Of a stretch of 64,000 nucleotides of DNA, positions 12,701-24,929 are shown in pieces (within the stretch, counting starts at the first letter, position 1; each line of letters opens with the position of its first letter). The notes beneath the pieces are model-generated. The model was not told where the DNA came from. It saw nothing but the letters and a program-made list of their open reading frames with translations, and ran no database searches. Origin of the DNA: Trametopsis cervina (Eukaryota > Basidiomycota > Agaricomycetes > Polyporales > Irpicaceae); the NCBI GenBank assembly GCA_022385755.1, contig MU278377.1, forward strand, positions 64,267 to 128,266. Direction: 5' to 3'. A program made the translations under genes and the position numbers.

Positions 12701-15171
12701 GTTTCCGTACAAGGTACGAGACGAAGATGCTATGTTCCTCATTTATCTGACTACGAATCTTCCGCAGATACTTGTTTGTCTTCACCCGTACAAGCCTTTC
12801 ATCCAGTCGTATTGTCAACGTCTACAACGTGCGCAGGAAGAGTACGTAACTCTTGCGGCAGAACGCTCGCAAAATGGGTGCGCACTGCTGCAGGACTTAC
12901 GGAAATCTTCCAGCGCTAGCGTGTCTGACAGTCAGATACGCTTTTCGTCCCGGTATATCCTGTTGTGAGATGCTGAAACCCGACCCGGATATCGAAGTCT
13001 ACCAAGTCGTCATTACGGCAATATATTATTGGTGAGCAGGAAGCGCACTTTTCGTACTGTTGTCAGCCTGAGCGCAGTTGGGATGTATTTCCGGAATGAA
13101 ATCTGACAAACAGATACACCGAAGTCGGGTTACGAAACCGTACACATTCGCCGATCCCACTGTATCTTCGGGGAATGCCTTCACACTATACGCCTTCACG
13201 GCGTAGTGGCCCACCAGACGAATTCCTAGCTCCAAATGCTACCCGAACTCCGTACGTCTGCACTACTTATGTACAGGGACGATCCTCGAAGTCGGCGCAG
13301 AGCCTGCGATTAGCATTAAAGTGGGGCCGCACGCCTGGACGGAACAGTACACCTTCGGTAAGTGCGATCCAAAACTGCAGAGAGTTTACTCAAAGTCAAT
13401 CGGATACACCGCAGATGAAAGCACCCACTGCTAAAATTTCAGGTCTTCGAAATCGCTCTCACCCGTCGAGAAGCACCGACACATAATGGGTCATTGATCG
13501 TACAACCTACGAGTACCCGCCACCTTCACGTACAACGGACCCGACCTCCGTATGGTTTTCCCACCGGCAAAACGTCGCTGAGCCGAACTCGACCCTGCAG
13601 ACCAGTCGCAGCGCGCCGTTTGACATGCCTCTTACGCTGCACACCGAAATTAACGCTGTCTGTATGATGACGCTCCACTACGCGACGTCGTATTCCGTCC
13701 AGATCTGACGTCCCAGGCTTTGCGTAGGGCTGTCTGGTGCACGCAAGAGGCACCGACGGCGCGAATGCCGGTCTCTAGCGACGATGGGAACCTGCAGATC
13801 CTCCCGTTCAGGCAAACCGAAGCGCGTGTGCTCCTGGGACGATGCGGCCAACTCATATATGTGCGCTCACGTTCTTCGTGCAATCCCGCACCTCGCCGTC
13901 TTGTGAGGCCCGGCTGTTTCTTCGCGGAACTCTTGAAGACTACTAAGGCCGTCTGACCCACTACGGCTTGCGATCCTAGCATCGCACGCAGCGCAAATAG
14001 GCTCCACTTGCCGGAAGACCTGGACGGCCACGAAGACGTGGTGTACCGGATGACAGGGTCTTATCGTTCGTTGCACATATTGTGTCGTCCTCCCTGACGC
14101 ACTCATGACGCTACGCCGGCGGATGCGCTGCCGTATAGCATATTGGTGTCGAGGGCTTGCTACGAATGGATGAGACTTGAGAATTGCTGCTTGGCTCTCT
14201 GATATACAATGCCCTATCCCCTCGTGTCACCTTAATAACCTTTAGGGCTACCTACGAAGGTAAAGTTGGGTCTGGATTTTGTTTTTTTTGGTGCAACAGA
14301 TGTTCTCTATAATGCCATGTTTTCTGCTTTAGGTTCGGCCATTGCTGCCTATTAGCCACAACGGACAGACAATGGGTTGCAGCTTCAGATGCTTCGCGTG
14401 GGAGGCGCATTTGTCTTTCTGTCTGTGTCGTCTCATTTGGATCCTGTTCCCAAATTCCAAGCCTGTCGTTTGCAGTATCATGTTTATGTGTAGCGGGCCT
14501 CTTGGCCATCTAAATCATTGCACTCTATTCATAGCCATGTGCGCAACCCAGCCAAGTAGGAGTAATCACCGCAACCACGTTCGTATATCGGACTGAGCTC
14601 GTCTCATACGCTTGATGTTCATGCTCCGCGCGAGCACAACGTACTGTAAAGTTTGACTCCAGCGCTCTTACTGATGGATGAGTACGTCTATATGACTTGA
14701 GCACAAGCACGAGCAGGATTCGCCTGTAGCGAGAACGCCTATCCTCATTGGACAGCTTTATCAATAGTCAAAGCACGACTTCACGTGTGTTTCTTCGACG
14801 CAATGTCCAGACGCAGTGGATCGCGCTTTGGCCAGCCACAGTACAGTACAGAGGACAGTGGATCTTAGATCTTCGAGATTAGCTTGTGGCGCTTCCGATC
14901 AATTTGCAGAACTGCAATGACTACACTTTTCAGCAAGGACGTGCAAGCTCCCTACATGAAGAGCCCGCACATCGCCTCATAGAGAAATCAGGGATTCTGT
15001 CATTCGAGTATGTGTGTGTCTCCTCAATGAATGTATTTGCTAAATCTTCCACTGTGCAGCCAGATCAGCCACACGGGCTTCGCGCGTACACTAAGGACAT
15101 ACGCTGAAAAACCGCCGTAGTATGTTTGCGCGTTGGTCATTTGACGTCTTCTGACCGGGGGATACAGCACG
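6800..15171. other. 8.4 kb stretch with no convincing gene
   Basis: Many overlapping open frames of 60-240 codons occur on both strands, as expected from GC-rich non-coding DNA. None shows a recognisable motif, a start with a TATA box, or a run of exons that join in phase. No LTR pair, terminal inverted repeat, reverse transcriptase YXDD or transposase signature was seen by eye. A GGTTCGAGACC box near 7340 (minus) is discussed under rejected items. The minus frame at about 14252-14509 is the most protein-like but has no support. The stretch may be old transposon remnants, a long non-coding transcript region or decayed genes. Confidence 0.5.
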
Positions 15172-18100
15172 ATGCTGGTATTGTTTGGATCATCCTATCT
15201 CTCGCCAACCAAGCGGGATATCTTGCTGCGTCAGATTCAAGCGCAGTGCCCCGCGATCGTCTCGGTAGATGCAAACTATCTGCATCTTGTCTCATGCAAG
15301 ACTGAAGGCGCCGAGGCGGAGCTCTCGGATGCGAAATCTTTGCAGCGTCGGATTCTGGACAGGCTGCTAGACTATGGCGACGATACGTCGTTACCCGGAA
15401 CCAGCGAAGCCTTCGCGCACCACCAGGGCTTGATTTTCATTCTTCCACGAGCAGGATCCATCTCTCCCTGGTCGAGCAAAGCGACGGACATTGCTAGTAT
15501 ATGCGCCCTAGGTGATTATGTTGACCGTCTGGAGCGCGGTGTCGTCTTCACCGTCAAGACAGAATCTGGCTCCTCTATCACCCAGGAGGACCTGAACTCG
15601 TTTGCGCATCTGCTTCATGATCGCATGACACAGGTTGCCCAATTGTACCCTCCCGACTCAAACGTCATTTTCGAGCACAAGAGCGTTAGTCCCCTCCGTG
15701 TGGTTGAGCTGCAGCCTGACGGCTCGCATGCCTCGAGTCAAGCAGCGCGCGATCGCCTGATCGCTGCCAACAAGGAATTGGGCCTAGCATTGTCTCTGGA
15801 CGAGATCGACTACCTCATCGAAGCATTTGTGTCTGGGCCGTCTCCGATCAATAGGAATCCTACCGATGCGGAGCTGTTCATGTTCGCGCAAGTCAACTCC
15901 GAGCACTGTCGCCACAAGATCTTCAACGCATCCTGGACGATCGACGGTCAAGAGAAAGACAACTCTCTCTTCGGCATGATTCGTAACACAGAGAAGTTGA
16001 ATGGTACCGGCACCATCTCTGCGTATTCGGACAACGCAGCTGTCTTCAAAGGCTACTCTGCCCCGCGATTCGGAATCTCGCGTACGGACGGCAATGCTAC
16101 CAATCCCAACCTCAGTAACGTCTACGCGTCCCAGGTTGAAGAGATGCCCATTCTAGTGAAAGTAGAGACTCACAACCACCCTACCGCCGTCTCTCCGTAT
16201 CCCGGCGCTGCTACAGGCTCTGGTGGCGAAATCCGCGACGAAGGTGCTGTTGGGCGAGGATCAAAGCCGAAGGCCGGCCTGGCGGGTTTCACCGTGTCCA
16301 ACCTCCTTATCCCTGGCTTCGAGCAGCCTTGGGAGACAGATTTCGGGCGTCCTTCTCATATTTCATCTGCGTTCGATATCATGATCGAAGGTCCCCTCGG
16401 CGCGAGTGCCTTCAACAACGAGTTCGGGCGACCTGCGCTCGCTGGATACTTCCGCACATTTGCAGAGATAGTCCCCTCCGGCGATGGTGAAGCGCGAGAG
16501 ATCAGAGGCTACCACAAGCCCATCATGATCGCAGGTGGCTTGGGCAACGTCAGACCTGCGTTCGCTCTGAAATCCAAGATAATCGCCGGCGCAAAGATCA
16601 TCGTGCTCGGCGGGCCTGGGATGCTGATAGGCCTAGGAGGAGGCGCGGCCAGTAGCCAGGTATCCGGGGCCAGCTCTGCCGAACTCGACTTTGCGAGCGT
16701 CCAGCGCGATAATGCAGAGATGCAGAGGCGGTGTCAGCAGGTCATAGATGCTTGCGTGAACTTAGGCGACGGAAGCCCTATACAGTCGATTCACGATGTC
16801 GGCGCAGGTGGTCTCTCCAATGCCCTACCCGAACTGGTGCACGACTCCGACCTTGGTGCTGTCTTCGAGATTCGCGACGTGCTTGTGGCCGACTCGAGTA
16901 TGTCCCCTATGGAGATCTGGTGCAATGAGAGTCAGGAGCGGTACGTGCTGGCGATCTCACCCGAGAAAGAAGAGGAGTTTAGGGCTTTGGCTACCCGCGA
17001 ACGCTGCCCCTTTTCGATTGTTGGTACCGCGACCGCCAAGGAAGAGCTCATCGTCACAGACCGCTTGCTTAAGCAGGATGTCGTTAGGTTGAAGATGTCG
17101 ACGCTCTTTGGCAAACCTCCCCGGATGCATAGGACAGATGCCACGAAAGCTTTCCGTGGTATACCCTTCGACTCTACGTTGAGTACATATATCCCTGGTG
17201 CCAAGTCGATCACGGAGCGTTTGTCTGCCGCTGTGGATCGAGTCCTGCGTCTTCCCTCAGTAGGCTCGAAATCCTTCCTGATCACCATTGGTGACCGCAC
17301 CATCACTGGTCTCGTCACCCGGGATCAAATGGTTGGCCCCTGGCAAGTCCCCGTTGCAGACGTTGCCGTCACCCGCACCACGTATGGATTCGACACAATC
17401 ACCGGCGAGGCAATGGCCATGGGTGAGCGCACGCCAGTCGCTCTCTTGAACCCGGCCGCCTCAGCGCGCATGGCTGTTGCGGAATCCTTGATGAACCTCG
17501 CGGCAGCCCATATACACGATCTTGGTAGTGTAAAACTCAGCGCAAACTGGATGTGTGCAGCGTCGAAAGCAGGAGAGGGCGCCGGGTTGTACGAGGCTGT
17601 CCAGGCCGTAGGCCTCGAGTTGTGCCCTGCGCTCGGAGTAGGTATACCTGTCGGCAAGGATTCAATGTCGATGTCCATGAAATGGAAGGAAGAAGGCGAG
17701 CAGCGAGAGGTCAGCTCTCCGCTCTCGCTCATCGTAACCGCCTTTGCTGCCGTGGAAGACGTACAAGGCACTTGGACGCCTCAGTTGCGCACGGACCTCG
17801 ATGTACCTACGACACTCGTTTTCTTCGATCTTGCTAACGGTAGTGCCCGTCTTGGTGGATCTGCGCTCGCTCAAGTATTCAAGGAGGTCGGTTCCGAAGC
17901 ACCTGATGTAAACGATCCTGCTCAGCTAAAAGCGTTCCTCAACGGATGTCAACGAGTAAAAGCTGATGCACCGGGGCTTGTTCTCGCATATCACGATCGG
18001 TCAGATGGTGGCCTGTTTACCACTTTTGCAGAGATGTCCTTCGCTGGTCGGGTTGGATTCGAAGTTGCGCTTGATGCTTTGAACACAGAAGATCCCATAG

Positions 18101-19260
18101 CGGCTCTGTTCAACGAGGAGCTCGGTGCTGTCTTCCAGGTTAGAGATACAGACGTCGACCATCTCCGTGAAGTTTTCGGTCAAGCCGGTTTCTCCACATC
18201 CTCTATCCACGCTATCGGCCATGTCAACCAGGATCGTCTCAATCAGACGTTCACCATCTCCCACAACTCCGCGATCATCTTCAGCAGCAGCCGAGATGAC
18301 CTACAAACAGCATGGGCAGAGACTTCATACAAGATGCAGTCTCTACGAGACGACCCGACCTGTGCAGCGGAGGAGTTCAGCCTGATCAAGGACGATACCC
18401 ATACCGGCCTCTTCTACGATCTCACATTCGCATACGAGCCGTCCCGCAGCCTCTTCCGTCGACCCAAGGTGGCAATCCTACGCGAGCAAGGTGTCAACGG
18501 CCAGACAGAGATGGCATGGGCGTTCAGCGCCGCCGGGTTCGACGCCGTCGACGTGCACATGTCCGACATCCTCGCAGGCAGGACCGACCTCGCCTCCTTC
18601 CGGGGGTTCGCCGCCTGCGGCGGGTTCTCGTACGGCGACGTCCTCGGCGCGGGCAAAGGCTGGGCCAACTCGGTCTTGCTCAACGCGACCGCGCGTGCGC
18701 AGTTCGTCGCGTTCTTCGGCCGGGACGACACGTTTGCGCTCGGCGTGTGCAATGGTTGTCAGTTCATGAGCAACCTGCGCGAGATCGTCCCCGGCGCGGA
18801 GACCTGGCCCGACTTCAAACAGAACCGCTCGGGGCGGTTCGAGGGCCGTGTGAGCGTGGTCGAGGTCGTGCAGAACGACGTCACCCGCTCGTCCGTCTTC
18901 TTGCACGATATGGCGGGCTCGAAGCTGCCCGTCGCCGTGGCGCACGGGGAGGGAAGGGTGTCGTTCAGGCGTGAGGATCAGCGCGCAGAGCTGGAGGCCT
19001 CCAATCTTGTCGCACTTCGTTACGTGGACGCTGCGGGGAAGCCCACTGAGGTGTACCCGTTGAACCCGAACGGCAGCCCGGGTGGCATCACAGGTGTTCA
19101 GACACCCAGTGGTCGCATCTTGGCTCTCATGCCTCACCCAGAACGAGTGACAGCGCTTGAAAGCAACAGTTGGTACCCTCCGGAGTTCAAGGATAGTTGG
19201 AAGGGCGTCGGTCCGTGGTTCAGGCTGTTCCAAAACGCACGTCGCTGGTGCGGAAACTAG
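15172..19260 (+). CDS. ADE6: Phosphoribosylformylglycinamidine synthase (FGAM synthase, large type)
   Basis: Catalyses the fourth step of de novo purine synthesis: FGAR plus glutamine plus ATP to FGAM, in the cytosol. One uninterrupted frame of 1362 codons matches the usual fungal length (about 1350-1360). The N-terminal domain begins [12 protein letters not shown]. The first AIR-synthetase-like half carries VNSEHCRHK and [21 protein letters not shown]. The second half has [13 protein letters not shown] and YHDRSDGGL. The class I glutamine amidotransferase domain starts near residue 1100 ([20 protein letters not shown]) with nucleophile Cys in GVCNGCQ and the His/Glu pair in LMPHPERV. The start is the first ATG and gives the family N-terminus. 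AATAAA at 19281 is a plausible polyadenylation signal. It has no introns, although most neighbours are heavily interrupted. Confidence 0.97.
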   Translation: MLVLFGSSYLSPTKRDILLRQIQAQCPAIVSVDANYLHLVSCKTEGAEAELSDAKSLQRRILDRLLDYGDDTSLPGTSEAFAHHQGLIFILPRAGSISPWSSKATDIASICALGDYVDRLERGVVFTVKTESGSSITQEDLNSFAHLLHDRMTQVAQLYPPDSNVIFEHKSVSPLRVVELQPDGSHASSQAARDRLIAANKELGLALSLDEIDYLIEAFVSGPSPINRNPTDAELFMFAQVNSEHCRHKIFNASWTIDGQEKDNSLFGMIRNTEKLNGTGTISAYSDNAAVFKGYSAPRFGISRTDGNATNPNLSNVYASQVEEMPILVKVETHNHPTAVSPYPGAATGSGGEIRDEGAVGRGSKPKAGLAGFTVSNLLIPGFEQPWETDFGRPSHISSAFDIMIEGPLGASAFNNEFGRPALAGYFRTFAEIVPSGDGEAREIRGYHKPIMIAGGLGNVRPAFALKSKIIAGAKIIVLGGPGMLIGLGGGAASSQVSGASSAELDFASVQRDNAEMQRRCQQVIDACVNLGDGSPIQSIHDVGAGGLSNALPELVHDSDLGAVFEIRDVLVADSSMSPMEIWCNESQERYVLAISPEKEEEFRALATRERCPFSIVGTATAKEELIVTDRLLKQDVVRLKMSTLFGKPPRMHRTDATKAFRGIPFDSTLSTYIPGAKSITERLSAAVDRVLRLPSVGSKSFLITIGDRTITGLVTRDQMVGPWQVPVADVAVTRTTYGFDTITGEAMAMGERTPVALLNPAASARMAVAESLMNLAAAHIHDLGSVKLSANWMCAASKAGEGAGLYEAVQAVGLELCPALGVGIPVGKDSMSMSMKWKEEGEQREVSSPLSLIVTAFAAVEDVQGTWTPQLRTDLDVPTTLVFFDLANGSARLGGSALAQVFKEVGSEAPDVNDPAQLKAFLNGCQRVKADAPGLVLAYHDRSDGGLFTTFAEMSFAGRVGFEVALDALNTEDPIAALFNEELGAVFQVRDTDVDHLREVFGQAGFSTSSIHAIGHVNQDRLNQTFTISHNSAIIFSSSRDDLQTAWAETSYKMQSLRDDPTCAAEEFSLIKDDTHTGLFYDLTFAYEPSRSLFRRPKVAILREQGVNGQTEMAWAFSAAGFDAVDVHMSDILAGRTDLASFRGFAACGGFSYGDVLGAGKGWANSVLLNATARAQFVAFFGRDDTFALGVCNGCQFMSNLREIVPGAETWPDFKQNRSGRFEGRVSVVEVVQNDVTRSSVFLHDMAGSKLPVAVAHGEGRVSFRREDQRAELEASNLVALRYVDAAGKPTEVYPLNPNGSPGGITGVQTPSGRILALMPHPERVTALESNSWYPPEFKDSWKGVGPWFRLFQNARRWCGN

Positions 19261-19826
19261 AAGCTCAAGTGTAAACATAAAATAAAAAGTAGAGCCTCGT
19301 TGAAATCATGTACGCCGCACGAACGGCCTTGTTGTAGAACTCCATACTGTAGACTGCATTCCGGCAAACTGAATTTCGTATGGACTTGCCATTGTATGAT
19401 CAGATACATGAGAGCACTGTCGTGTCCGTGAAGAGAGAATCCGAAACATCGTTGAATCAAGCTAGAAATACCATTTATAGAAGATGTATGAATAATAGCT
19501 CACTCCCAGGAAGGTAGAAGAACGGGTACGAAAAGTGAGCAGTGTCCGACGGCAAATGCCTTCTAAGATAATTGTCGATGGAGAAGGTCCATGCGCGGAT
19601 TGATACATGTAGGGCAGCGGGTCGTCACGTAGAGGGCGTGAAACGTGTGGATGCAGATTATTGGCGTGGAGGGTAGTGACATGCAGACGGGTATATGTGC
19701 GATGCAGGATGAGATAAACGAGCAGAAATTGTACCAATGAATGCTAAAACCCAAACTCCTCATAACGTATCAGGGATGTGAGCCTGAAGTCATCGGTGGG
19801 GGCCAGGAATCCGTCGGCTTGTTCGT
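19261..19826. other. Convergent intergenic region
   Basis: It holds the 3' flanks of ADE6 (plus) and the GT2 gene (minus). It is AT-richer than the coding DNA, has AATAAA-like signals near 19281, and contains no further gene that I can see. Confidence 0.6.
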
Positions 19827-21473
19827 TCATCGTGCATAACTCGTCTGCATTTCGACAGCTGGCTGTTGATATAGCTCAGGTGGCGGATAGTTTGGTACTG
19901 CCTGCACATTGTCCTTCTCCGCGTTTTCACCACCCTTCATCTTATCCGCGGCAGCCGTAGCAGCAGTGGGATCGCCGATACCGGCACGGGTACCCCAACC
20001 AGTCTGCATAGTCCGTTAGAAAATGAGATCAGAGGTGAGAAATATCCACGTACCTCGTGCAGCGTAAGAAGAGCGTAGATCTTCATTACTGCAAAGTAGT
20101 AACCGAAAAGGATAAAGGCTGGTATGTGGATGATGTCTTGAGGGCGATACCACAAGTGAGGAAGGAGTTTAGCCGATCTTGTCGCTGTTAGCCAGATTAC
20201 GTAGCTGATGACCACATTCCTGTACAGCAAGTTGAGAACGCGAGTAAAGACAGATCTCCAGGAGAACGTACCACCACGGTAGATGGAAGCCACCATTTTC
20301 CACAGGTATTGTGCTCTTATAGATGACTACTGCCACCAATACAGGCCCGCTGAGAAGAGTGAACGGGTTGATAAGTTTGTCGACCTTATGGCAAGCTAAT
20401 CAGCATCGACTGGGATTGAAACAGGAGTCGACGCACCATGGTGTATGCAACGTATGGATGTCTTGTCCAGATGTATCGCTCAGTGAATAACGACCGAATA
20501 TCAGAACGCCAAGTATTCCTAGTCCATCGAAGCACTTGTTTCAAGAACCGCCAGTTCGGCTTCATCGTACTGAGCAACTCAGCCTCCGCACAGCATTGCA
20601 CATAGGTATTCCACCCATGGCTCACCATCCAACGTGTCAAGAACTTGTCGTCGCCCGAGTTGAGCTGATATTTGCCGAGCCAGTAGTCGTGTGTGAACCC
20701 GTGAAGGAATTCCGGGTCTTTGAGGATGACAGTGCGGTAGGCGGCTGTTCGACCCGACAGACAGGGGAGCCCGCCATCAATGTGGGTAGACGCGGAAATT
20801 TCGATGTTCCGAATTGAAAGACGGAACGCAGCCAGAACCTCCCAGACGGTCATCCTGTCACCGACGGGCTGGACACGCTGAGACGTGCCTACGCCACCGA
20901 CCTTTTGGTCCTCGAAGCAGGCAAGAACATAAGGCAGCAGAGTGGGCGGCCAGATGGCGTCGTCGTCCGCAAAGACGATAATATCGGTTGTTGCGTTCTT
21001 GATCCCGTGCGACATTTGTAGACGTTTGTTGGCATAGGGCACAGTAAGCACTCGAATACGTTCAGGGTCGACGGCGTTGGCGAGCTCTTGAAGCGGACCA
21101 AGCATCTTCTCCTCCGTGATGATGAGAATCTCTTTGGGCTTGCCTACCAACCAGCTGTGGGCAGCCTCCTTGAACTCCTCTCCGGCATCAATGGTGGGTA
21201 CGATAATTGTGACATCTTCCTCGGCGACGTATGTTGGGTTTTCGGGTAGAGGCACGGGGCGGTAGGTGAACGAAGCAGCTATACGAATGAGGTACCACAA
21301 GTAGCGGTAGAAGCTTCACTTCGGTCAGCCTCTGCACAACCCCTAGGATAATCAATGGCATACCCAATGACCCCAAAAGGTACAACTGATGAAAACATAA
21401 TGAGATTCGTTCCGTCGCCATGAGCCTTATGCTACTCACAGACTGGAAAGTGATCAGACGTCAACCGTAGCAT
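19827..21473 (-). CDS. GT2 family polysaccharide synthase (Cps1 / hyaluronan synthase-like)
   Basis: A processive family 2 glycosyltransferase of the plasma membrane, in the group of fungal Cps1-like enzymes related to hyaluronan and cellulose synthases; the donor sugar cannot be read from sequence. The main exon (about 20437-21300) encodes the catalytic domain: VTIIVPTIDAGEEF, the metal-binding FADDDAIWP, the acceptor-site GDDKFLTRWMVSHGW, and QVLRWTRNTWR matching QxxRW. Downstream exons join cleanly as VDKLINPFTLLSGPVLVAVV, then NVVISYVIWLTAT, then TGWGTRAGIGDP, giving at least three C-terminal membrane segments and a polar tail ending at the TAG at 19827. The likely start at 21473 gives MLRLTSDHFPV, but the join from there to the main exon (YRYLWYLIR) is unclear because GT/AG choices between 21300 and 21440 give conflicting frames. 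Estimated length 480-500 aa. Confidence 0.88.
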
Positions 21474-22616
21474 GGTTAGAACGTCTTGGTTCGTGAACGC
21501 AAACCAATGTTAAAAGAGCGACTGGGTAAGCGGGGATGGTTGGGGGTTCACGTCGCCGCTGGCAGCGAGCGGACGGTCGTGGTAGTGAGCGACCAAAAGA
21601 TTGTACAGCGACAACAAGAGACGTCAGCCACAAGAGCGGGCGACGGAGATGTAAGCGGACCTTCCGGCACGTCACGGCATTGAGGATCAGCCAATCAGAT
21701 GCAGGCATTTGACCGAATTTGGAAGAGTCCCACGTGTCTCGCAACTGCTCAAATGCTGCGCAGAGCGCATGAACGCATCTTCCAGCATGTCCTGAACCGA
21801 AGAGCAGCTTTCATAGTGTCATTTATTATTCACCTAGCCGTTCAAAAGGAACAAGAATATCCTGAAGGCGAAAGGGCATCACCGATAGGCTGCGTCATGC
21901 CTCGAAACGGAGTTTCAGATATGTCGCTCCACCGCAGTAACATACGAAATCTCACTACCGCTTGAGCGCGATCAGGCTGGGAAATTGGCAAACGTCGGCC
22001 CCCGTAACAACCTGCCATTCGTACAGCACTCGTACAGCACGACCGACAGCGAGTTATAAGGCGAGCACTGAGCAGCAAAATACGCACAACGATGTTCCAA
22101 ACAGCCACGGTATCTCTTTCAGCACTTCCCTTGTACAGGCTATTTTTGACTATGAGGCCCGCGCAATGCAGTGAGATTCCGAGATGTCCTGATTCCCCCT
22201 GCTGCGCTCGTGTCCTGTCTGTGACCGCTGCTGTCAGCAGACATCTTGCCATCATCTGCGCTGGTTTACGTAGGGACCGCCGAATATCGACCAGCCCTTG
22301 TGATCACGTTTGAAGATGGCGTGATCAAGTATCAGTCCAACTCAGTTCTTACTTCCCTCTTCTTGATTCACGGTAACTGTTGTCTGCAAATACACCATCG
22401 TGAGTTGCGATACTACAATATGACTTCTAATAACACATTTGAGCTCTTGCGTCTCCTTGAGTTTACAACCTGAAGAGTTTCTTATTCTGGATATGATACA
22501 GTAAATGATCTAACGTAGACGCTCCACACTGATAGCGTTGCCTCCTTCACCACAGATTCTCAGAATCCTGGGAGACTTCTAACTTGAATTTGTAGTTGAC
22601 CACAATCAAGCAGATT
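21474..22616. other. Divergent intergenic region between the GT2 gene and ELP6
   Basis: About 1.1 kb between two divergent starts, presumably containing both promoters. I see no additional gene and no strong palindrome or repeat. Confidence 0.5.
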
Positions 22617-23506
22617 ATGTTCTCGCTGCCACCAATACCGAAGGGCGATGCTGTTCTGGTCACCGATGAACTTGCTTCACCGGCAGATTTCATCCTTCAC
22701 GCCAACCTTGCCGCCCACGTGAAGGATTCATCGCGAAACTCGAGATGCATCTTAATCTCTGTTACAGAGAGCCTTTCACGATGGATAACAATAGGAGCGA
22801 AATCTGTGAGTTCAGTATCTCTCAGGGCTGTCAAGGGTACTGATCTGCCAGGTCAGAATATCAACGTACCGTCTCTACTCGTGAATGGGACGCTGGTTTT
22901 ACTTGATATCGAGGCAGAACTGCAAGCAGCATATGATTCTGCAGAGCCTATTCTACGGCCTGTATTCGACAGCCTACAAGTCATACTTGCGGACGAAGCC
23001 TCACATTCTGCGCATACGCTTGTAATCCTCGACGATATATCCGCCCTCGAGTGGATAGGCTTTTCCTCGCAAGACGTGGGCTACTTTGCTCGGGCACTAT
23101 GCGCAGCATGTCGGAAGGTATGTTCGCCATTTGCAGAGCTTGGATGGACTGCTGATTCAACTGTCAGGTAAACGCTTCGTTGATCATTCGACATCACGTT
23201 GTTACTCCTGGAAACCCTGATGACCTCCTTCGACTCCTCCTACAACTGTGCACGTATCGGATAGACGTATTTCCGCTGTCTACAGGAAGAAGTGGGTCGG
23301 TTAGCGGCCAGGTACGATTGCTGATTTATCTTAGCGTCTTGAAGTGAATACTCATGTTAACATGTATCAAGATCGCCATCCTTCCTGGGCCAGGTAGAGT
23401 TGGCTCAGCAATGAAGACAATCACTCGAAGCAGCGCTGTTCTATATCGTTTGACGGATTCGGGTTCAACATTCTTTGAGCGAGGAACGGGAGCAGCAGTC
23501 TTGTAG
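22617..23506 (+). CDS. ELP6: Elongator complex subunit Elp6
   Basis: A subunit of the Elp4-5-6 RecA-like ring of Elongator, which supports wobble-uridine (mcm5/ncm5) modification of tRNAs. Three exons join in phase: MFSLPPIPKGDAVLVTDEL through ALCAACRK; then VNASLIIRHHVVTPGNPDDL to SGSVSGQ; then IAILPGPGRVGSA to the TAG at 23506. The length is about 275 aa. The central LVILDDISALEWIGFS corresponds to the LLVDDLSVLLSLG strand of animal ELP6. The C-terminal block YRLTDSGSTFFERGTGAAVL matches the family ending (YKIQDKSVSFFAKG..AVL in animals). No Walker A motif is present, as expected for Elp6. The ATG at 22617 is preferred over upstream near-cognate codons because it begins the conserved region. 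Confidence 0.85.
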
Positions 23507-24019
23507 GATGCATTTCCGGAAAATGACAAGCAGGGTCTGAGCGTCGTTGTGACTCCGAAGCGGTGCCAGTACGTGATCATACAAGTCTATTGCACAGCAG
23601 TAAATTTCCTAACCTGTTTGCAGATGTAACTGGCAGTTGTGAGCGACACAAATGCATAACGTTGGAGTCATGCCCCTTGGCAATGCTGTGCTATACGAGG
23701 CGCTACCTTGTCCGTTAGGTAGAGTTGACCGCCGGGAGCAGCGCATTCATGTCGTATAGCAATGGTCGTTTGCATACTGTATCTCTACTGCTTATGACTC
23801 TCACGACGGAATGTTCACCACGCCAGGATGACTACCGTCGTGATATAGATAGCTGTCTATATATATCAACGGCTGCGTACGTGCAGATGAAGCGTGGGAA
23901 CTTAGAGCCCTCGCTCCTGACTGCGGGCGCTACGCATCTCATACCATAACTTCCATCTAACCTCAGTCCAGGACCAGCTCTTTTCTCTTTCTACTCTCCA
24001 GTTCCCTCTATTCCTACAT
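23507..24019. other. Intergenic region with AT-rich imperfect inverted repeat
   Basis: It contains the 3' flank of ELP6 and the promoter of the next gene. At 23841-23868 an AT-rich imperfect palindrome (TGATATAGATAG ... TCTATATATATCA) includes TATATATA, about 150 nt before the ATG at 24020, and may act as a TATA element. Confidence 0.4.
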
Positions 24020-24929
24020 ATGCGTGTTACATTGTTGCCTCTGCTGCTTGCTGGGGCTGGCATCTGTGAGTAAACTCGATTCTGAGGTGAGCGCAGACGA
24101 CTGACTTGGCTCTCGCCCGCGTACAGTTCAGTCCGCTGCGGCCAGCCCCATCCGAGTCGTGATCGTCTCCGGCAACAACGATGCGACCGCTAGAATTTCT
24201 CTGGACGCACCGTCTTTCTTTGTCGAGAAGATGATCCGCCCCGAGGTCGCTGCAATTCCCGTTGAGCGACCATTGGCCCAAGTGCAGCCAATCACCTCTG
24301 TGCAACCACCCAAGGCACACTCCTGCCACTCTCTCAAGAACAAGGCCATCGACGTCTCCAACAAGTTCAGACAGATGCTCGGTCTTCCTCTGATCGCACA
24401 CGGCGAAGAATTGCTCAATGACACCCTTGTGCATCCCATCCCCGCCACCCCTCGCCCCCTCCGGAATGGCGGCGTGCTCCTTCCAATCATCCATCGTCCC
24501 CTTCCTCCGCAGTCTGCTGGACAATCGCCAGACGGTAGGGTTATGCACCACCATCATCACCACGGTGGCCGCACTTCGGCTGTCCACCGTCTCCACCGTG
24601 CGCTCATGGTCCTTGGGCCATGGGAGGGCCGCGCTGTCGCATTCGTTCTTGGTGAGTAGTACATCAGTATCTTCACATCTGATGAATCTAACGATCCTGT
24701 AGGATGCGGCATCGGTGTCCTCATTCGCATGTTCTGGGTCTTGGCTATCGTTGTCGTGCGCTCTTTCAGGGGCAACAACCGTAGCGAGGACGACGAAGTT
24801 GAGCATATCCTCATCTTTGAGCGAGATGCAGAGCCTGTTGCCCCTATTGTCGTCCAACCTCCTCCGTACTACGATGAGAAGGCTCCTTTGGTCGACGATG
24901 GTGACAAGAAGGGGGACGCCACTGCCTAG
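24020..24929 (+). CDS. Small secretory-pathway protein with signal peptide and one membrane segment
   Basis: Three exons: MRVTLLPLLLAGAGI joined in a Phe codon to FQSAAASPIRVVIVSG, then a long middle exon, then a last exon starting CGIGVLIRMFW. The product is about 265 aa. Residues 1-24 form a signal peptide with a likely AAAS cleavage site. The lumenal or extracellular part (about 170 aa) has a run of six His (HHHHHH) just before the membrane segment. One transmembrane helix (about VAFVLGCGIGVLIRMFWVLAIVVV) is followed by a short acidic cytoplasmic tail with PPPYYDEKAPL, which resembles a PPxY/tyrosine-type sorting or ubiquitin-ligase-binding motif. The predicted topology is type I. I do not recognise a named family. 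The splice sites are canonical and the second intron falls exactly inside the membrane segment. Confidence 0.75.

Noticed and set aside
18312..19278. Long open frames on both strands within the 3' part of ADE6
   Set aside because: Codon-bias shadows of the amidotransferase domain; the residues are Arg/Ala/Gly-rich with no domain features.
19870..19900. tRNA D-arm-like sequence TAGCTCAGGTGGC
   Set aside because: It lies within the C-terminal coding exon of the GT2 gene (antisense to ELYQQPAVEM) and has no matching T-arm.
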